NCBI RefSeq assembly: GCF_001418105.1
Contig: NZ_LIQI01000022.1
Coordinates: 620,001-684,000 of the forward strand
Length of the DNA stretch: 64,000 nt
Direction of reading: 5' to 3'
DNA from: Lacinutrix himadriensis
GTDB lineage: Bacteria; Bacteroidota; Bacteroidia; Flavobacteriales; Flavobacteriaceae
Positions 17,303 to 24,838 of the stretch are shown in pieces; position 1 is the stretch's first letter, and every line of letters begins with the position of its first letter. The position numbers and the translations under genes are program-made. Under the pieces are notes generated by a model. That model searched no databases. It was given only the letters and a program-made list of their open reading frames with translations, and was not told the origin of the DNA.

Positions 17303-17356
17303 TAACTCGTTATTAATATTTTTAATTTCTTAAAATTTAAAATATTTTACGAGTTA
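17303..17356 (-). other. AT-rich stem-loop in the 3' part of the small-peptide unit
   Basis: TAACTCGT and ACGAGTTA pair over a 38-base interior that itself holds AATATT-type complementary runs. The right arm includes the stop codon of the 28-codon frame. Confidence 0.45.
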
Positions 17357-17440
17357 ACCTCCATCGGCTTTACAATTGCTATTAACAAATATAGCAACGG
17401 GTCCGCCTAGTGCATGAATACATTTTTTAAAAAACTTCAT
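17354..17440 (-). CDS. Putative 28-residue peptide
   Basis: The frame starts at ATG 17440 and ends with TAA at 17354-17356. The product begins MKFFKKCIHALGG, continues as a hydrophobic PVAIFV and ends KADGG; Cys occurs at 7 and 23. A basic head, LGG, a hydrophobic core and a Gly-Gly end are all visible. A TAAATTTG promoter box (17593-17600) and an operator-like inverted repeat lie upstream, and a hairpin plus strong terminator lie downstream, so it has its own transcription unit. I do not recognise the family. It could be a secreted or membrane peptide, a leader peptide, or chance coding in a small RNA. Confidence 0.45.
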   Translation of the reverse strand: MKFFKKCIHALGGPVAIFVNSNCKADGG

Positions 17441-17547
17441 AGTTTGATACTTTATAAGATTAAACTATATATACCTCATAAAGATTAAAATGGCGGACTA
17501 CATTTCTCTCTATTTCCTTTCTAGTTCCAACACAAAATAAAACGTAC

Positions 17548-17562
17548 TTAAGCGATGCTTAA
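17548..17562. promoter_or_regulatory. Inverted repeat TTAAGC-GAT-GCTTAA
   Basis: Perfect 6 bp arms with a 3-base spacer, about 108 bases upstream of the peptide start and downstream of the -7 box at 17593, so an operator or a leader hairpin. The rest of 17155-17835 besides the listed sites is AT-rich and holds nothing else I can support. Confidence 0.35.
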
Positions 17563-17592
17563 ATGACTATTTCATCCAAAGAAAATAAGGTT

Positions 17593-17600
17593 CAAATTTA
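17593..17600 (-). promoter_or_regulatory. Possible -7 element TAAATTTG for the small-peptide unit
   Basis: Exact TAnnTTTG match on the minus strand. No convincing -33 TTTG at the expected distance, so it is tentative. It would give a leader of about 147 bases. Confidence 0.3.
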
Positions 17601-17771
17601 GTTTCTACTCTTTTAAAATTTATTCGGCACTATTTATTAAAAAGCAAGGTCATTTTTCTTTTTCATAGCATAAAATTTTCCCACTTTATATAGTAGATGC
17701 AGAAAGCATAAAAAGGTTGCGTCACAAAGGCAATTATTATTTAATTAATTTAAAATGAAATGTATTATTGT

Positions 17772-17803
17772 ATTGCAATATGACAAAAGAAGTAGTATTT
17801 TAG
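17772..17803 (+). promoter_or_regulatory. Possible recA promoter
   Basis: ATTG, 20 bases, then TATTTTAG resembles TTTG-N19-TAnnTTTG with two mismatches. The recA ATG is 33 bases downstream of the box. No LexA-type box is evident. Confidence 0.4.
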
Positions 17804-17835
17804 CGTCTCTTACACGAATAAATTAATATACACAG

Positions 17836-18843
17836 ATGAGCAGCGAAAAAGAAGCAAAATTAAAAGCCCTTAAACTAACTTTAGACAAGTTAGATAAGGC
17901 TTACGGAAAAGGAACAGTAATGAAAATGAGCGATAAAGCAATCGTGGATGTAGAGGCTATTTCTTCTGGATCTTTAGGATTAGATATTGCTTTAGGCGTT
18001 GGTGGTTACCCAAGAGGTCGTGTTATTGAAATATATGGACCAGAATCTTCTGGTAAAACTACATTAACTTTACATGCTATTGCGGAAGCGCAAAAAGCTG
18101 GAGGTATTGCTGCATTTATTGATGCAGAGCATGCTTTTGATAGATTTTATGCAGAAAACTTAGGAGTAGATATCGATAATTTAATCATCTCGCAACCAGA
18201 CAATGGAGAACAAGCACTTGAAATAGCAGATAATTTAATTCGTTCTGGTGCTATTGATATTGTGGTAATAGATTCTGTTGCTGCATTAACACCAAAAAGT
18301 GAAATTGAAGGTGAAATGGGAGACTCTAAAATGGGTTTACATGCAAGACTAATGTCTCAAGCCTTAAGAAAATTAACAGCATCTATAAGTAAGACCAATT
18401 GTACCGTTATTTTCATTAACCAATTAAGAGAAAAAATTGGTGTTATGTTTGGTAACCCAGAAACAACAACTGGTGGAAATGCATTAAAATTTTACGCCTC
18501 TGTTCGTTTAGATATTAGAAGATCTACACAAATTAAAAGTACAGATGGAGAAGTACAAGGAAATAAAACGAGAGTTAAAGTAGTTAAAAATAAAGTAGCT
18601 CCTCCTTTTAGACTTGCTGAGTTTGACATTATGTATGGTCAAGGAATTTCTAAAGTTGGTGAAATTCTAGATATAGCAGTCGAGTTTGAAATTGTTAAGA
18701 AAGCTGGTTCGTGGTTTAGTTATGGCGAAACAAAACTAGGACAAGGTAGAGACGCTGTAAAAGAATTAATAAAAGACAATCCAGAACTCATGGATGAGTT
18801 GGAAGGCAAAATTAAAGCAGCGATTAAAGAAGCTAAAGAATAA
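17836..18843 (+). CDS. recA: Recombinase RecA
   Basis: 335 aa ATP-dependent strand-exchange protein for homologous recombination and SOS signalling. Walker A is GPESSGKT at 68-75, Walker B region is [17 protein letters not shown], and the L2 DNA-binding loop region [17 protein letters not shown] is intact. Length is normal; the acidic C-terminal tail of enterobacterial RecA is replaced by a Lys/Glu/Ala-rich helix. Single gene with its own terminator 4 bases after the stop codon. Confidence 0.98.
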   Translation: MSSEKEAKLKALKLTLDKLDKAYGKGTVMKMSDKAIVDVEAISSGSLGLDIALGVGGYPRGRVIEIYGPESSGKTTLTLHAIAEAQKAGGIAAFIDAEHAFDRFYAENLGVDIDNLIISQPDNGEQALEIADNLIRSGAIDIVVIDSVAALTPKSEIEGEMGDSKMGLHARLMSQALRKLTASISKTNCTVIFINQLREKIGVMFGNPETTTGGNALKFYASVRLDIRRSTQIKSTDGEVQGNKTRVKVVKNKVAPPFRLAEFDIMYGQGISKVGEILDIAVEFEIVKKAGSWFSYGETKLGQGRDAVKELIKDNPELMDELEGKIKAAIKEAKE

Positions 18844-18846
18844 ATA

Positions 18847-18874
18847 AAAATCCCGATATAATCGGGATTTTTTG
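18847..18874 (+). terminator. recA terminator
   Basis: AAATCCCGAT / ATCGGGATTT stem with a 3-base loop followed by a T-run. Confidence 0.9.
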
Positions 18875-18944
18875 TTTTTACACGCAACCTTTTATACTTT
18901 TCTGCATCTAGTAATTAAAACATGTATTTTTTATTATCGTAAAA

Positions 18945-19358
18945 ATGAAAAAAATATTAGTAGTCTTATTATTCATAATATTCTCTTCTTGTAGTGTAAC
19001 TGATGATATACCACGTATACAAACAGCGTTTTTGCCAATAGAAAGTGTTAGTATGCCAGATGCATATAGAATTAATCAAACCTATACTATATCTTTAGTT
19101 TATAATAAACCATCTACTTGTCACACTTTTAATGGCATTTATTCGCATGTAAATGGTAACGAAAACACCATTGCCATAGTTAGTGATGTACATACCAATA
19201 ATAATTGTCAAGAAATAATTACGGAAGCAGAAGCTTCTTTTGACTTTGAACCAACAGAATTAGGAACTTATATTTTTAAATTTTGGCATGGTGAAAACAC
19301 TATAAATAATGTAAATGAAGACGTTTACTTAGATTATGAGATAGAAGTAGTAGAATAA
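18945..19358 (+). CDS. Small lipoprotein of unknown function
   Basis: 137 aa. The signal peptide MKKILVVLLFIIFSSC gives a lipobox with Cys16. The mature part looks like a single beta-sandwich: alternating hydrophobic strands (YTISLVYNKPSTCHTF, AEASFDFEPTELGTYIFKFW) that resemble an immunoglobulin-like fold, with two further cysteines near residues 65 and 90. It is 28 bases upstream of the sigma factor gene and may be in its operon, but no functional link is shown. Confidence 0.75.
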   Translation: MKKILVVLLFIIFSSCSVTDDIPRIQTAFLPIESVSMPDAYRINQTYTISLVYNKPSTCHTFNGIYSHVNGNENTIAIVSDVHTNNNCQEIITEAEASFDFEPTELGTYIFKFWHGENTINNVNEDVYLDYEIEVVE

Positions 19359-19386
19359 TTATACGTTTAACTAATACATATATCCT

Positions 19387-19929
19387 TTGAGTTTAGACCA
19401 ACTCATTTTAAATTGTAAAAAAAATGATGCTAAAGCACAAAGCGAACTATACCAGCTCTTTTCGAGTAAACTGTTTTCTCTTTGCTTAAAGTATTCTAAA
19501 AATTACGTCGAAGCGGAAGATAATCTGCAGGATGCGTTTGTGACTATTTTTAATAAAATATCACAATACAATAACAAAGGTTCTTTTGAAGGTTGGTTAA
19601 AACGAATAACAATAAACACCGCTTTACAATGCTACAGAAGCCAAGGTGTTTTTGAAATTGTAAACGAAGAAAACATTGAAGAGGTAACTCTTGAAATAGA
19701 AGACGATGAATTATCTATAGACTATCTATTACAAATTATACAAGAACTACCAGACAGATACAGATTAGTGTTTAACCTGTATGCCTTAGATGGCTATTCC
19801 CATAAAGATATAGCATCTATGTTAAGTATAACCACAGGAACCTCGAAATCTAACTTAGCAAGAGCTAGACAGATTTTAAAAGATAAAATAGAAACCTATA
19901 GAGCGAGTTTAAATGCGCAAACATTATAA
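19387..19929 (+). CDS. ECF-family RNA polymerase sigma-70 factor
   Basis: 180 aa. Region 2 is LKYSKNYVEAEDNLQDAFVTIFNKISQYNNKGSFEGWLKRITINTA in outline (about 37-80), with the conserved DAF and GWL/RIT elements; region 4 is ELPDRYRLVFNLYALDGYSHKDIASML (about 125-155), a helix-turn-helix for -35 recognition. The start codon is TTG (TTG AGT TTA GAC). Its stop overlaps the next gene's start (TAATG), so it is translated with its membrane partner, which probably acts as its anti-sigma factor. Target genes cannot be read from this window. Confidence 0.92.
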   Translation: MSLDQLILNCKKNDAKAQSELYQLFSSKLFSLCLKYSKNYVEAEDNLQDAFVTIFNKISQYNNKGSFEGWLKRITINTALQCYRSQGVFEIVNEENIEEVTLEIEDDELSIDYLLQIIQELPDRYRLVFNLYALDGYSHKDIASMLSITTGTSKSNLARARQILKDKIETYRASLNAQTL

Positions 19930-21608
19930 TGAGTGACAAAAAACATATAGATAGAATTTTTCAAGAAAAGCTTAAAGATTTGGAGGCAACTCCAGATGCT
20001 AAAGTTTGGGAAAATATTCAAAGTCGACTAGAACAGCCTAAAGAAGATAAGGAAAAGATTTTCCCTATTTGGTTCCGTATTGGTGGTGTTGCAGCATTAC
20101 TATTGGTATTATTAACTGTTGGAAATCTCTATATTTCTAACAAAAGCAATACTACTAAAACAAATGTTGTCGATACAGAAAATGCTACAAATCCTTCAGC
20201 AGAGGAAAAAAACAGTATTAACGCAAATAGTACGAATTCAGAAAACACAAATAACGCCATTGTAGAAGAAAATAATACTACTTCTAAAAATGAAGAAACC
20301 ATTGCTGTAGTTAAAAACACTTCCGAAGAAAACAAAAAGAGGACAAACACAGGTATAGTATCTTCCAATACTTCTAAAAACACAACCAATAATAATAATA
20401 ATAATAATAATAATAATTCAAGTATCAACCAATCGGGTACCAATAACACAGCACAAAACAACAAAATAGCTACGGTAACAAATAATAAAAGCAAGGTTAT
20501 CACTAATCAACAAACCCTATTAGTAGTTGCTAAAAATAGTACAGCATTAGACGCAAATTCTAAAGGAATTACTGTAAACAATTCAACATCTAGAAATCAA
20601 AATGTGGTTACCAATAGCTCCAAGGAAGAAAACGCAAACATTATCAACAAAAACGGGAATACTCTTGCACAAAACAATGTAGAAAACAGCAACAATACAA
20701 CTGGAAATGTAACCGAATTAGATAAAAACAAAGTAGCTACCGCATTACAAAATAGTACTACAAATGCTATCACAGAAAACAGCACAAATACCGAATTAGA
20801 AAACACCATTGCAGACGCAGAAACTAAAAAAGAAGAAGCATCTATAGAAGAGGAAATAGCAAAATTAGAAGACCTTATTGAAAAAGAGGAAGAAAAAGTA
20901 AACAGGTGGCAAGTGTATGCAAACATTGCGCCTGTTTACTATAATACACTTAGCAAAGGATCTCATATTGATGACCAATTTATAGACAACTCAAAATCTG
21001 GAGAAATAAATACGAGCTATGGTGTTAATGTGAGCTATGCTTTTAATGATAAATTAAAATTACGCTCTGGACTTAACTCTTTAAATTTAAGTTATGACAC
21101 CGATAATGTTATTTTATATCAAAGTGCCTCGGGTAACAATGGAGGACCTGCTTTAAAAAATATAACCTTTAATAACGAACAACATATATCTGCCATTTCT
21201 GCAAATAATCTTGTGGTACAACAAGCGATAGGTATTTTACCAAATGAAAACGCAGCTATTAGTCAGCGTATTGGTTATTATGAGATTCCTATGGAATTAG
21301 AATATACGGTATCTAGCAAAAAATTTGGAGTAAATGTTATTGCAGGATTAAGCACATTTATCTTAAATGATAATAAGATTTTTTCTGAATTTGAAGAAAG
21401 AAAAACAGAAATTGGCGAAGCAAACAATATAAACAATGTGAGTTTTAGCGGAAACTTAGGTCTTGGTTTAGACTATAAATTTTCTGATAAAATTAAATTC
21501 AACGTGCAACCAACCTTTAAATACCAAATGAATGCCTTTGAAAATACCTCTGGTAATTTTAGACCATACATTATTGGGGTATATACAGGGTTGAGTTATA
21601 AATTTTAG
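19929..21608 (+). CDS. Sigma-factor partner: transmembrane protein with outer-membrane-type beta-barrel
   Basis: 559 aa. Residues 1-45 are polar and would face the cytoplasm; a single transmembrane helix is at about 49-69. Residues 70-290 are a disordered Asn/Thr/Ser/Lys-rich stretch with a run of ten Asn (154-163). A short acidic coiled coil (about 296-325) precedes a region of about 230 residues of amphipathic beta strands (YANIAPVYYNT, SYGVNVSYAF, ...IGVYTGLSYKF), ending in Phe as outer-membrane barrels do. The gene overlaps the ECF sigma gene, so it is likely its membrane-bound antagonist. Such a chain could span both membranes. A terminator follows. Confidence 0.8.
   Translation: MSDKKHIDRIFQEKLKDLEATPDAKVWENIQSRLEQPKEDKEKIFPIWFRIGGVAALLLVLLTVGNLYISNKSNTTKTNVVDTENATNPSAEEKNSINANSTNSENTNNAIVEENNTTSKNEETIAVVKNTSEENKKRTNTGIVSSNTSKNTTNNNNNNNNNNSSINQSGTNNTAQNNKIATVTNNKSKVITNQQTLLVVAKNSTALDANSKGITVNNSTSRNQNVVTNSSKEENANIINKNGNTLAQNNVENSNNTTGNVTELDKNKVATALQNSTTNAITENSTNTELENTIADAETKKEEASIEEEIAKLEDLIEKEEEKVNRWQVYANIAPVYYNTLSKGSHIDDQFIDNSKSGEINTSYGVNVSYAFNDKLKLRSGLNSLNLSYDTDNVILYQSASGNNGGPALKNITFNNEQHISAISANNLVVQQAIGILPNENAAISQRIGYYEIPMELEYTVSSKKFGVNVIAGLSTFILNDNKIFSEFEERKTEIGEANNINNVSFSGNLGLGLDYKFSDKIKFNVQPTFKYQMNAFENTSGNFRPYIIGVYTGLSYKF
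20388..20417 (+). repeat. (AAT)10 trinucleotide microsatellite inside the sigma-partner gene
   Basis: Ten perfect AAT units code ten Asn in the periplasmic linker. Slippage would change linker length without shifting the frame. Confidence 0.9.
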
Positions 21609-21672
21609 TTTTTAGTTGGTTAAATTGGTTATTGCTTTTTTAAGTGTATACCATTAAAAAAAGTAATAATAC

Positions 21673-21705
21673 AAAAAGCTGCTCTATGCCAAGAGCAGCT
21701 TTTTT
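21673..21705. terminator. Bidirectional terminator between sigma-partner gene and plsC
   Basis: AAAAGCTGCTCT / AGAGCAGCTTTT stem with loop ATGCCA, A-run on one side and T-run on the other. It overlaps the last base pairs of plsC. Confidence 0.9.
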
Positions 21706-22444
21706 ATTTTGAATTATAAACCTTTAATTGCTTTAATATAATAGCTTTAGAAGTGCTGTTTAAAGCTTTAGTATCTTTAACTGTTAGATCTTTTGTTGGA
21801 ATAAATTGATGCATCTTAGCGCGCATTCTTCCAGGACTTCCACTAAAGAAGGTATATGAAAAACGTTTCTTATTATCTGCAAACGTTAATGGTACAATTG
21901 GTATTTGGTGGTTTATTGCCAGTCTAAAAGCACCATCTTTAAATTCGGTTAAAAGCACATCATCATCAGGAACCAATCCTTCCGGAAAAATACAAATACT
22001 TAATCCTTGTCCTAAACGTCTTTGTGCATTTCTAAAAACTGCTTTTCTACTACGTTCGCTACTTCTATCTACTAAAATACTAGTCCGTTTATAAAAGAAA
22101 CCAAACAATGGTATTTTTGCTAATTCTGCCTTACCAACAAATACAAACGGATTTTTTACAGCAACTAACATGAGCATAATATCCATCATCGAAGTATGGT
22201 TAGCAATAAACATATAGCTTGTTTTAGGCTCCAGAGTTTGATCGCGTTCAATTTTGGTTTTAAAACCCATTCCTATTAAAATAAAACGAGCCCAAATACG
22301 CGCAATCTTAAAAAAGAAAGGATACCAGGTTTCTTTTAAAATAGAAATAATTAAAAATGGAAATAATATAATAATCGGTATAGCAACCAGTATATAAAAC
22401 CAAATGCGATAGAAAATCCAAAAAATGTACTTAAAAACTTTCAT
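21704..22444 (-). CDS. plsC: 1-acyl-sn-glycerol-3-phosphate acyltransferase
   Basis: 246 aa membrane enzyme that acylates lysophosphatidate to phosphatidate. The HX4D motif is NHTSMMD with His83 and Asp88; the phosphate-binding FPEG is in IFPEGLVPD near 154-162. An N-terminal hydrophobic hairpin (about 5-40) anchors it. I choose ATG 22444; a TTG 9 bases upstream is also in frame. A TAGTTTTG promoter box (minus strand, 22451-22458) ends only 6 bases before that ATG. Divergent from trpS, convergent with the sigma-partner gene. Confidence 0.92.
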   Translation of the reverse strand: MKVFKYIFWIFYRIWFYILVAIPIIILFPFLIISILKETWYPFFFKIARIWARFILIGMGFKTKIERDQTLEPKTSYMFIANHTSMMDIMLMLVAVKNPFVFVGKAELAKIPLFGFFYKRTSILVDRSSERSRKAVFRNAQRRLGQGLSICIFPEGLVPDDDVLLTEFKDGAFRLAINHQIPIVPLTFADNKKRFSYTFFSGSPGRMRAKMHQFIPTKDLTVKDTKALNSTSKAIILKQLKVYNSK

Positions 22445-22450
22445 AAGTGC

Positions 22451-22458
22451 CAAAACTA
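22451..22458 (-). promoter_or_regulatory. -7 element TAGTTTTG for plsC
   Basis: Exact TAnnTTTG match ending 6 bases before the start codon, which would make the mRNA leaderless or nearly so. Confidence 0.4.
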
Positions 22459-22491
22459 CTAAATTTATCGAACTCCTCTTTATAAAAAAAT

Positions 22492-22499
22492 TATCTTTG
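22492..22499 (+). promoter_or_regulatory. -7 element TATCTTTG for trpS
   Basis: Exact TAnnTTTG match, 60 bases before the trpS ATG, divergent to the plsC box 33 bases away. No clear -33 element. Confidence 0.45.
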
Positions 22500-22535
22500 C
22501 TTTATCAATCAAGATTTAAGTTTAATTTAAAAAGA

Positions 22536-22553
22536 TTTCCGCTTTCGCGGAAA
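22536..22553 (+). promoter_or_regulatory. Start-codon-proximal palindrome, copy 2 (trpS)
   Basis: TTTCCGC-TTTC-GCGGAAA, 7 bp stem, then GTAAAC and the ATG at 22560. Same core and same trailing AAACATG as before the exonuclease and dut genes. Confidence 0.65.
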
Positions 22554-22559
22554 GTAAAC

Positions 22560-23528
22560 ATGGCAAGAATTTTAACAGGAGTACAAAGTACAGGAACACC
22601 ACATTTAGGAAACATTTTAGGGGCAATTATGCCAGCTATTAAAATGGCGGAAGACGCTAAAAACGAATCGTTTTTATTTATAGCAAACCTACACACCTTA
22701 ACACAAATTAAAGATGCAGCAGTCTTAAGAGAAAACACGTATTCTGTAGCTGCAACTTGGCTGGCATTTGGTTTAGATGTTGAAAAAACGGTATTTTACA
22801 GACAAAGTGATGTTCCGCAAGTAACCGAATTATCTTGGTATTTGTCTTGTTTTTTCCCTTTTCAACGCTTAACCTTAGCACATGGTTTTAAAGACAAAGC
22901 AGATCGATTAGATGATGTAAATGCAGGTTTGTTTACCTACCCAATGCTTATGGCTGCAGATATTTTAGCCTATGATGCTAATATTATTCCTGTTGGAAAA
23001 GACCAACTACAACATATAGAAATGACTCGGGATGTAGCTTCTCGTTTTCATGCAAAAATGGGAGAAACTTTTGTACTTCCAGAAGGAAAAATACAAGAAA
23101 ACATCATGCTTGTTCCTGGAACAGATGGTGAAAAAATGAGTAAAAGTAGAAACAACTTTATCAACTTATTTTTAGACGATAAAAAACTGCGAAAACAAAT
23201 TATGAGTATTGCAACAGATAGCACTGCTTTAGAAGACCCTAAAGATTGGAAAACCTGTAATTGCTTTGCATTATATAACCTTTTAGCTTCGGAAGCCCAA
23301 ATTGAAACCATGAAAGCCAATTATGAAAATGGTGGTTTTGGTTACGGACATGCAAAACAAGCTTTATTTGAGTTGATTGTCGAAAAATTTGCACACCAAA
23401 GAGAGCGTTATAACTACTATATGAATAATACAGACGAACTGGACAAAATACTTGCTATTGGCGCAGAAAAAGCGACTTTGGTTGCTAATGATGTTTTAGT
23501 TAGAGTAAGAGAAAAGATTGGGTATTAA
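22560..23528 (+). CDS. trpS: Tryptophan--tRNA ligase
   Basis: 322 aa class I aminoacyl-tRNA synthetase. The HIGH-like motif is TPHLGN at 13-18, and KMSKS is in GEKMSKSRNNF. I choose ATG 22560, which begins the family-typical MARILTGVQSTG; longer in-frame sequence upstream crosses the promoter and the palindrome. Length and motifs are normal. Single gene, terminator downstream, no trp leader peptide or T-box seen. Confidence 0.96.
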   Translation: MARILTGVQSTGTPHLGNILGAIMPAIKMAEDAKNESFLFIANLHTLTQIKDAAVLRENTYSVAATWLAFGLDVEKTVFYRQSDVPQVTELSWYLSCFFPFQRLTLAHGFKDKADRLDDVNAGLFTYPMLMAADILAYDANIIPVGKDQLQHIEMTRDVASRFHAKMGETFVLPEGKIQENIMLVPGTDGEKMSKSRNNFINLFLDDKKLRKQIMSIATDSTALEDPKDWKTCNCFALYNLLASEAQIETMKANYENGGFGYGHAKQALFELIVEKFAHQRERYNYYMNNTDELDKILAIGAEKATLVANDVLVRVREKIGY

Positions 23529-23562
23529 TTAAATCCCTTCAGAAGTTAGAATTTCTATTATT

Positions 23563-23608
23563 AAAAAAGTAATTATGTTTTCTAATAAGAAACATAATTG
23601 CTTTTTTT
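23563..23608. terminator. Terminator between trpS and dprA
   Basis: AAAGTAATTATGTTT pairs with AAACATAATTGCTTT (one wobble) and T-runs flank it; convergent genes use both directions. Confidence 0.85.
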
Positions 23609-23630
23609 ACTTCTTCTACTTTCAAAAACA

Positions 23631-24734
23631 TTAAATCACCTCAAACAATTTCCCAGGAAGTGGTCTTACCACACCTTTTAATTCCATGTTTAAAAGCAAA
23701 CCAGCTACTTTAAAAGTTGGTAGGTTACAACGCAAAGCAATAACATCTAATTGTTCTTTTTCGATATCTTTCAAAAAGTTATAGATCACTTTTTCTTGGT
23801 CGTCAAGTTCTACAAACAATTGTTTTTGTACTGTCTGTTTTTTACTGTCTTCTAATTCCCAATTTAAAATATAAGGCACATCTAAAGGCGTAGATAACAT
23901 GTGTGCTTTTTGGTGTTTTATTAAATTATTACAACCAATACTCTGGCTATCTGTAACTCTTCCAGGAACTGCAAAAACATCTCTGTTGTAGGAGTTTGCA
24001 ATATCTGCAGTGACGAGGCTTCCACCTTTTTCGGCAGATTCTATTACAATAGTAGCTTGGCTAATTCCGGCAATGATTCGGTTGCGTTTTAAAAAATTGT
24101 TTCTATCAAAGGTGTCACTACTCCAAAAATCGGTAAAGAAACCGCCGTTTTTCTCCACTTCTGCAATATACTTTTTATGGGTCTTTGGATATACCTGATT
24201 TAAACCATGTGCTAAACAACCTATAGTTTGTAGGTTATGTTTCATTGCTGCTTTTTGTGCTGTAATATCTGTACCATAAGCAAAACCAGAAACAATCACA
24301 GGATTAAAAACAGCAAGTTGCTCTACTAACTTTTCACAAAAAGCAATGCCATTTGTAGTAACCTTTCTTGCGCCTACAATACTAATAATACGCTGTTGTT
24401 TGAGATTCATATTTCCGGATTGAAATAATAAAACAGGACTATCTATACAGTGTTTCAACTTTTCGGGATAGGTTTCCGCTGTAAAATAATGGCAAAAAAT
24501 ATTTTCGTCTTTTATAAATTGTAACTCTTTTTCTGCAGCTTTTAAATGCGTTCTAGCAAATAAATCGCTAATTACAATGCTTCCTATACCATCAATTTTT
24601 AAAAGATTCTGTTTTTTCTCTTTAAAAACAGCTTCCGCAGAACCACAATGCGCAATGAGCTTTTTTGCCGTAATGTCCCCAATTTTAGCAACATGCTGCA
24701 ATGCTAAAACGTAAAGCAATTCATTATCATTCAT
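23631..24734 (-). CDS. dprA: DNA-processing protein DprA
   Basis: 367 aa. DprA loads RecA on incoming single-stranded DNA during natural transformation. An N-terminal helix-hairpin-helix/SAM-like part (KIGDITAKKLIAHCGS) is followed by the Rossmann-type core with SIVGARKVT, VSGFAYGTDITAQKAA and GSLVTADIANSYNRDVFAVPG, and by a C-terminal winged-helix domain (about 300-367). Length is normal. The gene is divergent from the HU-SPOR gene. It suggests competence but no other com genes are in the window. Confidence 0.95.
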   Translation of the reverse strand: MNDNELLYVLALQHVAKIGDITAKKLIAHCGSAEAVFKEKKQNLLKIDGIGSIVISDLFARTHLKAAEKELQFIKDENIFCHYFTAETYPEKLKHCIDSPVLLFQSGNMNLKQQRIISIVGARKVTTNGIAFCEKLVEQLAVFNPVIVSGFAYGTDITAQKAAMKHNLQTIGCLAHGLNQVYPKTHKKYIAEVEKNGGFFTDFWSSDTFDRNNFLKRNRIIAGISQATIVIESAEKGGSLVTADIANSYNRDVFAVPGRVTDSQSIGCNNLIKHQKAHMLSTPLDVPYILNWELEDSKKQTVQKQLFVELDDQEKVIYNFLKDIEKEQLDVIALRCNLPTFKVAGLLLNMELKGVVRPLPGKLFEVI

Positions 24735-24826
24735 AATATAGAATTTTTTCTATACTGCAAAGTAAACAAAAAAACATAATGTTAATAACTCATACACGCG
24801 TTCTTTTTTCTGAAGTAAAAAATTTA

Positions 24827-24834
24827 TAACTTTG
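24827..24834 (+). promoter_or_regulatory. -7 element TAACTTTG for the HU-SPOR gene
   Basis: Exact TAnnTTTG match, with TTTT 19 bases upstream. It ends 4 bases before the ATG at 24839, so the transcript probably starts at or near the start codon. Confidence 0.5.
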
Positions 24835-24838
24835 TTTT

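Noticed and set aside
17484-17534. 16-codon plus-strand frame in the trhO-recA gap
   Set aside because: Too short, no promoter in the right place and no downstream structure, unlike the minus-strand peptide frame.
20129-20503. Leu/Val-rich open frame on the minus strand
   Set aside because: Complement of the Asn-rich linker of the sigma-partner gene; a composition artefact.
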